Shown: positions 1-9,018 of the stretch, one piece after another
How positions within the stretch are numbered: the first letter of the stretch is position 1
How the letters are laid out: the number at the start of each line of letters is the position of its first letter
Source: an uncultured Clostridia bacterium
GTDB lineage: Bacteria; Bacillota; Clostridia; Lachnospirales; CAG-274
Direction of reading: 5' to 3'
Length of the DNA stretch: 64,000 nucleotides
NCBI GenBank assembly: GCA_944383305.1
Contig: CALWOZ010000002.1
Span: forward strand, 25,795 to 89,794
The notes under the pieces: generated by a model
Seen by the model: only the letters and a program-made list of their open reading frames with translations
What the model was told of the DNA's origin: nothing
Databases searched by the model: none
Translations under genes and position numbers: made by a program

Positions 1-1
1 A

Positions 2-3000
2 CCTATTGTTATTGGACAAGCTGCCGAATTTGATTATTCAGGAACACAAGCTGTTTCTTCCTTTAAAGAAGAGGGAGTAGAGGTTGTTTTAGTAAACTCT
101 AATCCAGCAACTATTATGACAGATATAGGTATGGCACATTATACTTATATAGAACCTCTTAATATAGACTTTTTAGAAAAAGTAATCGCTAAAGAACGCC
201 CAGATAGTATAATAGCTGGTATGGGTGGACAAACAGGGTTAAATCTTGCTTGTGAGCTTTATGATAAAGGTATTTTAGATAAATATCACGTTAGAGTAAT
301 AGGTACTTCTATCGATTCTATAAAAGAAGGTGAAGATAGAGATAGCTTTAAAAAACTTATGGAGCGAACAAACCAACCTATTATAGAAAGTAAAATTATA
401 ACTGACCTTGAAGATGGTGTTGAATTTGCTAAAAAAATTGGATACCCTGTTATAATAAGACCAGCTTATACACTTGGTGGTACTGGCGGAGGTATAGCTG
501 AAAACGAAGACGAATTTAGAGAAATTTGTACTCAAGGGTTACATTTTAGCCGTGTAGGTCAAGTTTTAATTGAAAAGAGCATTAAAGGATGGAAAGAAAT
601 AGAGTTTGAGGTTATTAGAGATGGGGCAGGTAACTGTATTACTGTTTGTAGTATGGAAAATGTAGACCCTGTTGGTGTACATACTGGAGATAGTATTGTT
701 GTAGCTCCAGCCCAAACTTTAACCGATAGAGAGTATCAAATGCTTAGAACTGCTGCTATAAATATTATTAATTCTATTGAAATAAAAGGTGGATGTAACG
801 TACAGTTTGCCTTAGACCCTAATAGCTATAACTATGCTGTTATTGAAATAAATCCTCGTGTTAGCCGTTCCTCTGCTCTTGCATCTAAAGCTACTGGATA
901 TCCTATTGCTAAAGTTGCTGCAAAAATAGCTTTAGGATATAATTTAGATGAAATCAAAAATGAAGTGACTGGAAAAACATTTGCTTGTTTTGAACCTACT
1001 CTTGATTATGTTGTTTTAAAAATACCTAGATGGCCTTTTGACAAATTTTATGGAGCAAAAAGAACACTTGGCACTAAAATGATGGCAACAGGAGAGGTTA
1101 TGGCTATTGCTAATAACTTTGAAATGGCTCTTTTAAAGGGTGTACGTTCTCTTGAAATAGGTCAATATGGACTTGAAAGAAAATCATCTACAAACAGAGA
1201 TTTAGAAGAACTTAAAAAACGTGTTCAAGTTCCAGATGATGAAAGACTTTTTGATTTAGCAGAAATGCTTAGAAGAAACTATCGTGTAGAAAAAGTTTGT
1301 GAAATAACTGGTATGGACCCATTTTTTGTAAACAAAATTAAAGGTATTGTTGATATGGAAGAGGCATTAAAGGAAATGTCTATTGAAGATTTAGACGCAG
1401 ACACTTTAAGACTTTATAAAGAAAAAGGGTTCTCAGATAAAATTATAGCCAAATACTTAAATGTACAGCCACCTAAAATTTATGAACTTAGAAAACAACA
1501 TAAAATAATACCAGTTTATAAAATGGTTGATACTTGTGCAGGTGAATTTGAGGCTGTTACACCTTATTATTATTCAACTTATGATGAAGAAAATGAGGCT
1601 ATTACCACAGACAATAAAAAAGTATTAGTTATTGGTTCTGGTCCAATAAGAATAGGACAAGGTATTGAGTTTGATTATTGTTCTGTACGTTCTATTATGT
1701 CTTTAAAAGATGCTGGTATAGAAACTATTATTGTTAATAATAACCCTGAAACAGTAAGTACAGATTTTGATACGTCAGACAAACTTTATTTTGAACCTTT
1801 AACAGAAGAAGACGTTTTAAATATTGTAGAACAAGAAAAACCACACGGTGTAATATTACAGTTTGGTGGACAAACAGCTATTAAACTTGCTAATTTCTTT
1901 GATGAAATGAATATCCCTATTTTAGGAACAAAGCCAGAACAAATTGATATGGCAGAAGATAGAGAAAAATTTGATGAAATATTAGAAAGTCTTGGCATTA
2001 TACGTCCTAAAGGCAAAGGGGTTTGGAGTGTTAATGAAGGGATTAAAGTGGCTAATGAGCTAGGATTTCCTGTTTTAGTTCGTCCGTCTTATGTGTTAGG
2101 TGGACAAGGTATGGAAATAACTTATGAAGAAGAAGGCCTTGTAAAATATTTAAAAGATGCCTTTGAAAAAGACAATAAAAATCCTGTTTTAATTGATAGA
2201 TATATAAATGGACGTGAACTTGAGGTAGATGCTATTTGTGATGGAGAAAATGTATTTATCCCTGGTATAATGGAACATTTAGAACGTGCTGGTGTTCACT
2301 CTGGTGATAGTATATCTATTTATCCACCTCAAAATGTAACACCAGAAATTAGACAAGAAATAATAAATGTTACTAAAAAAATGGCAGTTGCTCTTAAAGT
2401 AATTGGTATGATAAATATTCAATTTATTGAATATAAAGGTGAACTTAATATTATTGAGGTAAATCCACGTTCATCAAGAACTGTTCCATATATTAGTAAA
2501 GTAACTGGCGTACCTATTATTGATATAGCTACAAAAGTAATGCTTGGAGAAAAACTTAAAAATATGGGATTTGACACAGAAATAGCACCTGAACCAAAAG
2601 TAGTTTGTGTTAAAGTACCTGTATTTTCAACAGAAAAATTACCTCAAGTTGAGGTTAGTTTAGGACCAGAAATGAGATCTACTGGAGAAGTCCTAGGACT
2701 TGGATATAATTTACAAAATGCTTTATATAAAGGATTTATCGCATCTGGTATGAAAATACCAAAAAGAAATAGCACAATAGTAGCAACAATTAGAGATAGA
2801 GATCACGAAAAATTTAAAGACATAGCTAAACGTTTTAATGATTTAGGTTGTAGACTTATCGCTACATCTGGTACAGCTAAAGCTATAAAAGAAGCTGGTA
2901 TAGATGTCCAAACAGTAAAAAAAATAAGTGAAGGTGTACCTAATATTTTAGATATTATAAGAAGTGGTATTGTAGACTTAATTATAGATATACCAGAAAA

Positions 3001-3169
3001 AGGAAACGATATTGAAAGCGACGGATTTAAAATAAGAAGAACAGCCGTAGAAAGTGCTGTTACCCTTATAACTTCTTTAGATACTTTAGTAGCTATGCTT
3101 GAGGTTATGGAAAAAGATATTAAACTTGAAGATTTACAACTATTTGATATATCAAAAGATTTAAAATAA
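2..3169 (+). CDS. carB: Carbamoyl-phosphate synthase large subunit (5'-truncated by window edge)
   Basis: Large subunit of carbamoyl-phosphate synthetase. With CarA it makes carbamoyl phosphate for pyrimidine and arginine synthesis in the cytosol. The frame is open from base 2 and begins at [14 protein letters not shown], so only about 17 N-terminal residues are missing relative to the E. coli protein. Two ATP-grasp halves are visible ([15 protein letters not shown] and [13 protein letters not shown]), each followed by a metal-binding EINPR or EVNPR motif. The C-terminal MGS-like allosteric domain follows ([14 protein letters not shown]). It is followed after 75 bp by pyrK in the same direction, so it is probably part of a pyr operon that starts upstream of the window. 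Confidence 0.97.
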   Translation, partial: PIVIGQAAEFDYSGTQAVSSFKEEGVEVVLVNSNPATIMTDIGMAHYTYIEPLNIDFLEKVIAKERPDSIIAGMGGQTGLNLACELYDKGILDKYHVRVIGTSIDSIKEGEDRDSFKKLMERTNQPIIESKIITDLEDGVEFAKKIGYPVIIRPAYTLGGTGGGIAENEDEFREICTQGLHFSRVGQVLIEKSIKGWKEIEFEVIRDGAGNCITVCSMENVDPVGVHTGDSIVVAPAQTLTDREYQMLRTAAINIINSIEIKGGCNVQFALDPNSYNYAVIEINPRVSRSSALASKATGYPIAKVAAKIALGYNLDEIKNEVTGKTFACFEPTLDYVVLKIPRWPFDKFYGAKRTLGTKMMATGEVMAIANNFEMALLKGVRSLEIGQYGLERKSSTNRDLEELKKRVQVPDDERLFDLAEMLRRNYRVEKVCEITGMDPFFVNKIKGIVDMEEALKEMSIEDLDADTLRLYKEKGFSDKIIAKYLNVQPPKIYELRKQHKIIPVYKMVDTCAGEFEAVTPYYYSTYDEENEAITTDNKKVLVIGSGPIRIGQGIEFDYCSVRSIMSLKDAGIETIIVNNNPETVSTDFDTSDKLYFEPLTEEDVLNIVEQEKPHGVILQFGGQTAIKLANFFDEMNIPILGTKPEQIDMAEDREKFDEILESLGIIRPKGKGVWSVNEGIKVANELGFPVLVRPSYVLGGQGMEITYEEEGLVKYLKDAFEKDNKNPVLIDRYINGRELEVDAICDGENVFIPGIMEHLERAGVHSGDSISIYPPQNVTPEIRQEIINVTKKMAVALKVIGMINIQFIEYKGELNIIEVNPRSSRTVPYISKVTGVPIIDIATKVMLGEKLKNMGFDTEIAPEPKVVCVKVPVFSTEKLPQVEVSLGPEMRSTGEVLGLGYNLQNALYKGFIASGMKIPKRNSTIVATIRDRDHEKFKDIAKRFNDLGCRLIATSGTAKAIKEAGIDVQTVKKISEGVPNILDIIRSGIVDLIIDIPEKGNDIESDGFKIRRTAVESAVTLITSLDTLVAMLEVMEKDIKLEDLQLFDISKDLK

Positions 3170-3183
3170 TCAATAATTTTTTA

Positions 3184-3223
3184 AGCTAAATGTTATAAAT
3201 AAATTTATTTATAACATTTAGCT
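3184..3223. repeat. Perfect 40-bp palindrome between carB and pyrK
   Basis: The two 20-base halves are exact reverse complements with no unpaired centre; the left half begins AGCTAAATGTTATAAATAAA. It fills most of the carB-pyrK gap and ends about 10 bases before the pyrK ribosome site (AAAGGTGG). There is no U-run after it on either strand, so it is not an ordinary intrinsic terminator. It could be an RNA processing or stability hairpin or a protein-binding site. Confidence 0.85.
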
Positions 3224-3244
3224 AGAAATCAAAGGTGGTATAAT

Positions 3245-4012
3245 ATGAAAAAAACAGTAGTAGAGGCTACAATTTTAAAAAATGAACAAATTGCACCAGA
3301 TATTTTTGATATGATTTTACATACTAAAGATTTATCTAAAAATGCTAAAGCAGGACAATTTGTAAAATTATATCCAGATAATAATAAAAATTTATTACCA
3401 CGTCCTATAAGTATTTGTGGAATAGATAGAGAAAAAGAAACAATTAGATTAGTCTATCAAAAAATAGGTGAGGGAACTTGTTTATTTTCTACTATGAAAC
3501 AAGGCGATAAAATAAGAGTTTTAGGTAATTGTGGTAATGGATATAATATTTTTGAAGACAATAAAACTCATATTTTTGTAGGTGGTGGAATTGGTATACC
3601 TCCACTTTTAGAAGTTTGTAAACAAGTAAAAGGTGAAAAAATCGTAATATTAGGATTTAGAACAGGGCAATTTTTAAATAAAGATTTTGAAAAATTAGGT
3701 GCTAAAGTTTATATAGCAACAGATGACGGTTCAGTAGGATTTAAGGGCAATGTTATAGAACTTATGAAAAAAGAAAATATAATAGGAGATTATATATATG
3801 CCTGTGGACCTAAGCCTATGTTACAAGCATTAACAGAATATGCTAAAGAAAAAAATATTTATACACAAGTATCTATGGAAGAAAGAATGGCTTGTGGTAT
3901 AGGAGCTTGTGTTGGCTGTGTTGTAAAAATACTTGAAAATGGTAGTCCTGTGTATAAAAAAGTATGTAAAGATGGACCTGTTTTTAATTCTTTAGAGGTG
4001 GTATATGAATAA
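3245..4012 (+). CDS. pyrK: Dihydroorotate dehydrogenase B, electron-transfer subunit
   Basis: FAD and [2Fe-2S] subunit that passes electrons from PyrD-bound FMN to NAD+ in the NAD-dependent class 1B dihydroorotate dehydrogenase. It is 255 residues, the normal family length. Visible motifs are RPISICGID (FAD binding), GGGIGIPPLLEVCKQ (NAD binding), CGPKPML, and the C-terminal iron-sulphur cysteines in CGIGACVGCVVK plus VCKDGPVF. A ribosome site AAAGGTGG precedes the ATG. Its partner pyrD is normally adjacent but here is 9.2 kb away, because a mobile element is inserted at the stop codon. The present TAA stop is partly supplied by the element; the restored junction would read TGA overlapping the pyrD ATG. 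Confidence 0.95.
   Translation: MKKTVVEATILKNEQIAPDIFDMILHTKDLSKNAKAGQFVKLYPDNNKNLLPRPISICGIDREKETIRLVYQKIGEGTCLFSTMKQGDKIRVLGNCGNGYNIFEDNKTHIFVGGGIGIPPLLEVCKQVKGEKIVILGFRTGQFLNKDFEKLGAKVYIATDDGSVGFKGNVIELMKKENIIGDYIYACGPKPMLQALTEYAKEKNIYTQVSMEERMACGIGACVGCVVKILENGSPVYKKVCKDGPVFNSLEVVYE
3995..4010 (+). repeat. attL core of the satellite (16-bp direct repeat, left copy)
   Basis: GAGGTGGTATATGAAT, identical to bases 13207-13222. It encodes the last codons of pyrK (EVVYE) and contains the ribosome-binding site GAGGTGG that pyrD uses at the other end. Removing one copy plus the element gives pyrK ending in GAATGA, with the pyrD ATG overlapping the stop. Confidence 0.85.
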
Positions 4013-4066
4013 AAAGTTTTATAACTTTGAATTTAAAAGGGTTATAAGGATTTTAAAATATACTAC

Positions 4067-4089
4067 GGTACTAATTTGGTACTAAAAAT
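4067..4089 (+). repeat. Putative integrase arm site, left end
   Basis: A tandem GGTACTA motif: GGTACTAAT, then TTGGTACTAAAAAT. A near copy lies at 13087-13109 just inside the right end (19 of 23 bases identical). Paired arm repeats near both core sites are typical of tyrosine-integrase elements. The role is inferred. Confidence 0.5.
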
Positions 4090-4095
4090 ATTTAT

Positions 4096-4124
4096 TTGAC
4101 TTTTAAATTATTAATTTGTATAAT
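4096..4124 (+). promoter_or_regulatory. Promoter for left type I toxin mRNA
   Basis: TTGACT, a 17-bp spacer, then TATAAT (4119-4124). Transcription would start near 4131, at the AGGGTAATTGC leader whose GTTAGCCCC segment can fold onto GGGGCTAAC at 4330-4339. Confidence 0.7.
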
Positions 4125-4187
4125 GTTTTTAGGGTAATTGCATAAGGTGGTTAGCCCCTTTACTAAAGAAGTAAAGGGGGTGTTAAT

Positions 4188-4271
4188 ATGGAAATAAAAG
4201 ACGTTTTAGACTTAATGTTTCAAGGCGGAATTTTCCTTATAACACTTCTTACTTACATAAAGAAGAAGTAA
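4188..4271 (+). CDS. Putative holin-like type I toxin peptide (left copy)
   Basis: A 27-residue peptide, MEIKDVLDLMFQGGIFLITL followed by LTYIKKK. It has one hydrophobic segment and a lysine tail, as in the small Firmicutes holin-like toxins of type I toxin-antitoxin systems. A strong ribosome site (AAGGGGGTG) precedes the ATG, but it is masked by complementary CCCCTTTAC sequence just upstream (GCCCCTTTACTAAAGAAGTA pairs with the AGGGGG region). The leader and distal region form long inverted repeats, so the mRNA can fold end to end. A convergent antisense promoter lies downstream. A related peptide is encoded at 12806-12883. The toxin role is inferred from size, composition and locus structure. 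Confidence 0.65.
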   Translation: MEIKDVLDLMFQGGIFLITLLTYIKKK

Positions 4272-4282
4272 AACACAAAAAT

Positions 4283-4312
4283 AACCACTCTAATGCGACC
4301 AGAGTGGTTTTA
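4283..4312. terminator. Bidirectional terminator shared by toxin mRNA and antisense RNA
   Basis: Stem AACCACTCT / AGAGTGGTT with loop AATGCGACC. A short T-run follows on the plus strand, and ATTTTTG follows on the minus strand. It lies between the convergent toxin and antisense promoters. Confidence 0.7.
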
Positions 4313-4362
4313 ACCTAATAATCACTTTGGGGCTAACTACTTTGTGTAGTTGCCTTGCCCTA
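4283..4362 (-). ncRNA. Antisense RNA of the left type I toxin module
   Basis: A minus-strand promoter TTTACA (4398-4393), 17-bp spacer, TATATT (4375-4370) would start an RNA near 4362 that ends at the hairpin 4283-4312, about 80 nt. It overlaps the 3' part of the toxin mRNA. Its 5' leader (AGGGCAAGGC...GTTAGCCCC) resembles the leader of the toxin mRNA itself, because the two promoter regions are inverted copies of each other. The call rests on promoter and terminator pattern only. Confidence 0.5.
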
Positions 4363-4403
4363 TATATAAAATATAACATATATTTTTATTTTTGTAAAGA
4401 TAT

Positions 4404-5462
4404 TTAAAATAAATTGTTTAGCTTTTCTGCGACTTCTGTTTGTTTATTAGGATATAAATGAGAATAAGTATTTAATGTTGTTTCTATATTCTCGTGTCCT
4501 AAACGTTCCGATATTAGAAGAGGAGAAAAGCCTAATTCTATTAATAAACTTGCGTGAGAGTGCCTTAAGTCGTGTACTCTTATTTTTTTTATCTTTGAAA
4601 GATTACAGTACTTTAATAAATTATACCTTAAATAAGTTTTTGTAAAATAGAACATACGTTCTTGTACGTCAAGGCTATAAGAGGTATTTATATAGTCTTG
4701 TAATTCGTCTGTCAAAGCCTGTGGTATAGCTATTAAACGGTTGCTTTTAGGTGTTTTAGGCTCTGTTATTATATCATTTTTTTCTATTCTCTGTAATGAT
4801 TTATTTATGCTTATAGTGTTGTTTATTAAGTCTATATCATTAACTGTAAGGGCGAATAACTCTCCTTGTCTTATACCTGTATAATATAAAACATTAAAAG
4901 CTAATTTGCATAAAGGTTCATCTACATAAGATATAAATGTTTTATACTCTTCTAGTGTCCAAAAATCTATATTGTTCGCTTTTTTCTTACCAATAGTACC
5001 AGCTTTATGACAAGGGTTATCCTTTAAACCATAGTATTTGATAGCATAGTTAAATAATGCTATAAGTTGGGTATTAACAGCTTTTAGATAAGTTTCGGAA
5101 AGTCCTTGACTTAACAATTCGTTCTGCCAGGACCTTATATTAGTAGGTTTAATAGCAGTTAATGGCATATCTTTAAAAAAGGGTAATATTCTAGTATCAA
5201 ATATTATCCTTTTAGTGTTCATAGTATTTAACTTTAATCTATGTTTCATATCATTAAAATATAAATCTACTAAACTATTTAATGTCATATCATTATTATC
5301 GGTCTGTTGCTTTATAAATTCTATTTCAAAGTTTAATGCCTCTTTTTTAGTTTTAAATCCTCTTTTTTTCTTCTGCTTTTTTGTTCCAGTCCAATCACTA
5401 TAATAAAACTTACAATACCACGTATTCGTTGTTGTATCTTTATATGCTGGTATAATTATCAC
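4404..5462 (-). CDS. int: Tyrosine-type site-specific integrase
   Basis: Phage/ICE-type tyrosine recombinase, presumably catalysing insertion and excision at the 16-bp pyrK/pyrD core. N-terminal arm-binding region (about 1-55: AYKDTTTNTWYCKFYYSDWTG), central SAM-like core-binding domain (about 60-150), and catalytic domain with Arg in TGIRQGELFAL, His/Arg in RVHDLRHSHAS, a distal His in LGHENIETTL and the Tyr nucleophile in NTYSHLYP. Start problem: the upstream-most GTG (5462) overlaps the ribosome site AAAGGAG. No ATG, usable GTG or TTG follows until residue 58, which would remove the arm-binding domain. AUU at 5456 (spacing 5) or AUA at 5453 (spacing 8) fits best. Confidence 0.93.
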   Translation of the reverse strand: MIIIPAYKDTTTNTWYCKFYYSDWTGTKKQKKKRGFKTKKEALNFEIEFIKQQTDNNDMTLNSLVDLYFNDMKHRLKLNTMNTKRIIFDTRILPFFKDMPLTAIKPTNIRSWQNELLSQGLSETYLKAVNTQLIALFNYAIKYYGLKDNPCHKAGTIGKKKANNIDFWTLEEYKTFISYVDEPLCKLAFNVLYYTGIRQGELFALTVNDIDLINNTISINKSLQRIEKNDIITEPKTPKSNRLIAIPQALTDELQDYINTSYSLDVQERMFYFTKTYLRYNLLKYCNLSKIKKIRVHDLRHSHASLLIELGFSPLLISERLGHENIETTLNTYSHLYPNKQTEVAEKLNNLF

Positions 5463-5469
5463 TCCTTTT

Positions 5470-5816
5470 AGGGACTTACATTTCTTACCTTAGTAATGGT
5501 AAGGGTGCTCAAAAATGACCAGAATACAGTTGATAGTCCAAAATTGGACTTACTGATTTTACAGTTGAACAAAATGTCCATATAAGCATAAAAGGGTATG
5601 ACATTTTTGGGATACCCTATAACTGTTGCTCTTTTTTGAGCTGAACTCAATAACATTTCGTTATGTACCATTGATGGTGAATAATTCGTTCAGCGTTTTA
5701 ATTAGCTGTTGCTCTTTTTTGAGTAATAGCTTTATTTTATTGGTTTAGCATTTTTGGCTAACCAATAACCACGTTCAAAAATGACCGGTGTACAGTAGGA
5801 CAAAAATGTTTAAGAG
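5470..5816. repeat. Non-coding repeat and hairpin region between integrase and repressor
   Basis: No convincing gene. It contains two direct-repeat pairs: TCAAAAATGACC at 5509-5520 and 5775-5786, each followed a few bases later by TACAGT; and CTGTTGCTCTTTTTTGAG at 5623-5640 and 5706-5723. Several small dyads also occur: CTTACC..GGTAAG (5484-5503), GTCCAAAATTGGAC (5537-5550), GGGTAT..ATACCC around 5594-5617 and TTGGTTTAGC..GGCTAACCAA around 5740-5765. It may hold regulator or recombination-protein sites. That role is inference. Confidence 0.55.
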
Positions 5817-6428
5817 TTAGAATGGTAAGTCTTCATCCATATCAAATTCTTGATTTTGTTTCTTCTGCTTTAATTGTTTTAGATATTCCTCATATCCCTC
5901 CTTTGTTTCTTCTTCTAATTGTTTTCTATGTTCTTCATATTCCTCCTTTGTCATACCAATATATTTATTATTTTTATATTTTTCTTTAAAGTAACTTTTT
6001 TTGTCTTTTATCCACAAGTCTAAAAGGCTTTTTTTGATAGTACCACAATTATATAGGTTAACCATATCATACATTTCTTTTAAAAAGTCCTCTAATATTT
6101 TATGTTTAAAAAAAGCTCCATATATTAAATAAGTATCATTATATGATTCTATCTCTTCTGCAAGATAGATTTTATCATCTAAAATTAAATTATACAAAAA
6201 ATCTATTATTTCTGGAATATTTGTAATAAATGAACTTTTATTATCGCATAATTCATCTAAAGAAATATTAAATTTTTGAGATATATTTATAAGTAATTCC
6301 AAAGTTGGCATTTTAGTTCCATTTTCATAAGATGATAAGCTTACTGTAGATATACCAAACATATCAGCAAATTCTTTTTGATTAAGATTATTTTCTTGCC
6401 TTAATTGTCTTAAATTATCAGCTAACAA
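5817..6428 (-). CDS. XRE-family phage-type repressor
   Basis: Helix-turn-helix regulator, probably the lysogeny repressor of the satellite. N-terminal Cro/CI HTH (about 1-65: LADNLRQLRQENNLNQKEFADMFGISTVSLSSYENGTKMP). The rest is an unassigned, charged C-terminal part that ends with two similar KEEYEEHRKQLEEE / KEGYEEYLKQLKQ segments, a possible coiled coil. TTG at 6428 is chosen as the start because it sits 8 bases after AAAGGAG; the GTG at 6437 overlaps that site. It is divergent from the cro-like gene at 6598, the usual layout of a lysogeny switch. Confidence 0.85.
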   Translation of the reverse strand: MLADNLRQLRQENNLNQKEFADMFGISTVSLSSYENGTKMPTLELLINISQKFNISLDELCDNKSSFITNIPEIIDFLYNLILDDKIYLAEEIESYNDTYLIYGAFFKHKILEDFLKEMYDMVNLYNCGTIKKSLLDLWIKDKKSYFKEKYKNNKYIGMTKEEYEEHRKQLEEETKEGYEEYLKQLKQKKQNQEFDMDEDLPF

Positions 6429-6515
6429 TATAATCACTCCTTTTTATTAATTATATCACAAAACAAAAGATTATAAAAGATGAAATTTTATTTTATTAAT
6501 TTTTTTTAAAAAGTA

Positions 6516-6544
6516 TTGACAATATTAAGAAAAGTTAATATAAT
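6516..6544 (+). promoter_or_regulatory. Early promoter of the satellite, with likely operator repeats
   Basis: TTGACA (6516-6521), 17-bp spacer, TATAAT (6539-6544). It overlaps a repeated AGTTAATA motif (about 6533 and 6555) that could be the operator for the divergently encoded repressor. It would drive the cro-like gene and the replication operon. Confidence 0.75.
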
Positions 6545-6597
6545 ATTAAATATAGTTAATAAATACAACAAAAACAAATAAGGAAAGGGGTATATAA

Positions 6598-6789
6598 ATG
6601 AAAATTAATAGCAATAAAATTAAGTTAATGTTAGCGAAAAAACAATTAACTTATAAAGAACTATCAAATATGACAGGTTTAAGCAAAACAACTTTAACTA
6701 ATTTAAGCAAAGGAAGTTGTAGTCATATTACAATAGGCAAACTTGCAAAAGCCTTAGAAGTACCAGTACAAGACTTAATCGAAGATTAA
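6598..6789 (+). CDS. Small XRE-family (Cro-like) regulator
   Basis: A 63-residue protein that is almost entirely one helix-turn-helix domain (YKELSNMTGLSKTTLTNLSK), ending ALEVPVQDLIED as in many phage Cro/CI-type small regulators. Ribosome site AGGAAAGGGG precedes the ATG. It is the first gene of the rightward operon after the consensus promoter at 6516-6544, so a Cro-like role against the divergent repressor is likely. Confidence 0.85.
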   Translation: MKINSNKIKLMLAKKQLTYKELSNMTGLSKTTLTNLSKGSCSHITIGKLAKALEVPVQDLIED

Positions 6790-6888
6790 GCTGTATTCCC
6801 ATTTTGGTTTCCAAAAATGGAAAGCAAAGACGAATAAGCTAAAGTCGTAAATACCGACATTAGAAAATATGAAAGGTGGTGTACAAAT

Positions 6889-7071
6889 GTGAACTATTAT
6901 ACACATAAAGAGATAAAAGAGATATTAAAAGTTAGTGAGAGTACAGCATATAAGATAATAAGGCAATTAAACAAGCAACTTGAAGATATGGGATATATAA
7001 CCATAAGAGGAAGAGTATCAAGGAAATTCTTTGAAGAGAAGTTTTATGACAGTAGGGGTGATTATAATTAG
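6889..7071 (+). CDS. Small HTH DNA-binding protein, excisionase-like
   Basis: 60 residues with a winged-helix or MerR-like HTH at the start (YTHKEIKEILKVSESTAYKIIRQLNKQL) and a basic end (RGRVSRKFFEEKFY). Position and size fit an excisionase or replication-control protein of a satellite, but no family was confirmed. GTG is used as start: AAAGGTGG is 8 bases upstream, and the ATG at 6886 is followed at once by TGA. Its end overlaps the primase gene. Confidence 0.65.
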   Translation: MNYYTHKEIKEILKVSESTAYKIIRQLNKQLEDMGYITIRGRVSRKFFEEKFYDSRGDYN

Positions 7072-8740
7072 TTTAGAAAATCAATTTATATTATTTGACA
7101 ACTTAATAGAAAATAGCCCAATAGATGATAAAAAGTATATTTTTTTAGTAGAAAGCCAAAAAATGCAAGAAAATATAATTAGTTTTGGGTACTTTGCTCT
7201 TTGCTTTGATGATATAGATATTAAAACTTTTATTGATAGTATAGGCAGTAAATTAATAGGAACTTTTATAAGTGAATATATATTCTTGCCTATGATGACT
7301 AAAAAGAAAAATGATGAATTTATTGACTGTACAGATAAAGTTTTAAAGGTTGATAGAAAAGCCTGGACTATAATAAAAGACAATGAGTTTTATTTTGAAA
7401 ACAATGACAATGAATTTGAAGAAAAGTTAAAGCAACATATATATAAAATAGACAAAAAGCCTGTATTAGCTAATCACGGTTTTGATACAGAAAAAGGCAA
7501 AATAAAGGCAAAGGACTTAGATAAAGAAGCCTTTGCCAAGTACATAATAAACAAATATAGCATTGTTAAAATAGAAAAAACATTGCATTATTACGACCAA
7601 AAAGAAAAATATTACCCTTGCTTAACACAAGAAAATTATAACAGTATTATAATGCAAGAGGTTTATAACACTAGTATTAGTCAAAGGAAAGAGTATTACA
7701 CATATCTAGTTGTTAATGCTCCTAATAAAAATCCTAGTCCACCCAATTATATACTATTTAATAATGGTATATATGATTTAAACACGGACAAGCTATTACC
7801 TTTTTCTAATGTGTATGTTATACAAAATAAAATACCTCATAATTATACCAAAGAACATAATAAAAAATCAATAGATACTATAGAAGATTTTTTATTATCA
7901 ATATCTAACAATGATACAGAGATATGTGACTTATTAAAACAAGTAATGGGGTATATTATGTATAGAGGTAATCCTTTGGGAAAGACTTTTTTCTTGAAAG
8001 GGAGTGGTGGTAATGGTAAAAGTACATTTTTTAAGCTATTAGATTATGTATTCGGAAAAGAAAACATTGTATATAAGGAACTTGAAGAATTACCTAAAGA
8101 ATATAACCTAATAACATTAAATGGTAAAGTATTAACTATATGTGATGACGTAGAAAATGCTTATATAGAAAAAACTAGTGTATTAAAAAAGCTAGTAACT
8201 GGTGAACCTGTAACTGCTAGACAGTTATATACTGCCCCTGAAGAATTTATATATAATGGCAAAATACTTTTAGCTGGTAATGAAATACCTAAAATGAGTG
8301 ATAAGTCAAATGGTATGGGAAGAAGATTGGAGATAATACCATTTGAGGCAGATTTTAGGACAAGCCCAGACATACATATAGAAGATAAGCTATTTAACAA
8401 GGAAATAGCAGAAAGATTATTATATATAGGTATTGAAAGTTTAAAACATATATTAAATGAAAATAAGTTTATAAAATGTAAAGTTGTAGAACAAGCTAAA
8501 AAAGACTATCAAATTATAAATGACAATATTATACCATTTATAGAAGAGTATAAAGAAATAATAGAGAGCAAGGCTTGTGAAACAGTGTACACTTACTATC
8601 AAAATTTTTGCAGTAGTATAGGGGGAAGCCTTTGGGTAGATATACATTTTATTCAGAATTACAACAAAAAGGCAATTATAAGAAAAGGCAACTCGAAAGA
8701 CACGAACACCCAGCTAGACCGTGGATATTTGAAAAATTAA
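7046..8740 (+). CDS. P4-family phage/plasmid primase-helicase, C-terminus frameshifted
   Basis: Replication protein of the satellite, expected to open the origin and drive fork unwinding. The superfamily 3 helicase domain (about residues 300-470) has Walker A GSGGNGKST, Walker B LTICDDVE and the sensor region LLAGNEIPKMSDKSNGMGRR. The N-terminal part (1-290) is less clear and may hold a primase-like region. ATG 7046 is chosen because GAAGAGAAG lies just upstream; ATG 7031 is possible. The last 36 residues look out of frame: at the G5 tract 8621-8625 the frame leaves the conserved C-terminal helix domain, which continues in another frame to 8748 (see next entry). This is either a real one-base deletion or a sequencing error. 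Confidence 0.88.
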   Translation: MTVGVIIISLENQFILFDNLIENSPIDDKKYIFLVESQKMQENIISFGYFALCFDDIDIKTFIDSIGSKLIGTFISEYIFLPMMTKKKNDEFIDCTDKVLKVDRKAWTIIKDNEFYFENNDNEFEEKLKQHIYKIDKKPVLANHGFDTEKGKIKAKDLDKEAFAKYIINKYSIVKIEKTLHYYDQKEKYYPCLTQENYNSIIMQEVYNTSISQRKEYYTYLVVNAPNKNPSPPNYILFNNGIYDLNTDKLLPFSNVYVIQNKIPHNYTKEHNKKSIDTIEDFLLSISNNDTEICDLLKQVMGYIMYRGNPLGKTFFLKGSGGNGKSTFFKLLDYVFGKENIVYKELEELPKEYNLITLNGKVLTICDDVENAYIEKTSVLKKLVTGEPVTARQLYTAPEEFIYNGKILLAGNEIPKMSDKSNGMGRRLEIIPFEADFRTSPDIHIEDKLFNKEIAERLLYIGIESLKHILNENKFIKCKVVEQAKKDYQIINDNIIPFIEEYKEIIESKACETVYTYYQNFCSSIGGSLWVDIHFIQNYNKKAIIRKGNSKDTNTQLDRGYLKN

Positions 8741-8748
8741 ATCCTTAA
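8626..8748 (+). pseudogene. Displaced C-terminal segment of the primase-helicase
   Basis: Frame -1 relative to the primase encodes KPLGRYTFYSELQQKGNYKK and ends WIFEKLNP at TAA 8746-8748. This matches the typical end of P4-type primases (K-P-[LM]-G-[RK]-x-x-F-Y-x-E-L-x-x-x-G). The in-frame sequence (SLWVDIHFIQNYNKKA) does not. One missing base in the GGGGGAA run restores the fusion. Confidence 0.75.
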
Positions 8749-9018
8749 CTTTGCCTTAACTTTGCCTTAAAAATACCTTAACTTTTTTGACTGAAATATT
8801 GAGAAATACTGGTTTTCCTTAACTCCTTAACTTTTTTATTAAAAAAATAAAATATTAATAGATATATATAATAATATAAATAAAAGTTTTATGTAAAATT
8901 GTTAAGGTTTTAAGGAGTTAAGGGAAGCCAGTAAAATAAAGGGTTACAGACACTATCAATTACTTAACTCCTTAAAAAAGTTAAGTTAAATAAAAATTAT
9001 ATAATCACAGATGATAAA
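8749..9018. repeat. Iteron- and dyad-rich AT block 1 (candidate replication origin)
   Basis: A 270-bp stretch directly after the primase-helicase with many CCTTAAC / GTTAAGG motifs on both strands: three spaced copies at its left edge, a pair CCTTAACTCCTTAAC near 8817-8831, and inverted copies from 8901 onward. A large inverted repeat pairs 8808-8831 with 8910-8932 (23 bp, 2 mismatches), flanking an A+T-only core. Iterons plus an AT-rich core next to an SF3 helicase gene is how P4-like origins look. The function is inferred. Confidence 0.6.

Noticed and set aside
3184..3223. Intrinsic terminator between carB and pyrK
   Set aside because: The palindrome has no following U-run on either strand, and pyrK would be cut off from its operon.
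5468..5671. 67-codon open frame on the minus strand next to the integrase
   Set aside because: It runs through the direct repeats and hairpins, has no good ribosome site and no recognisable protein features.
8615..8630. Programmed -1 frameshift at the primase G5 tract
   Set aside because: The in-frame codons are ATA GGG GGA AGC; the A_GGG_GGA arrangement does not satisfy X_XXY_YYZ pairing, so a mutation or sequencing error is more likely.
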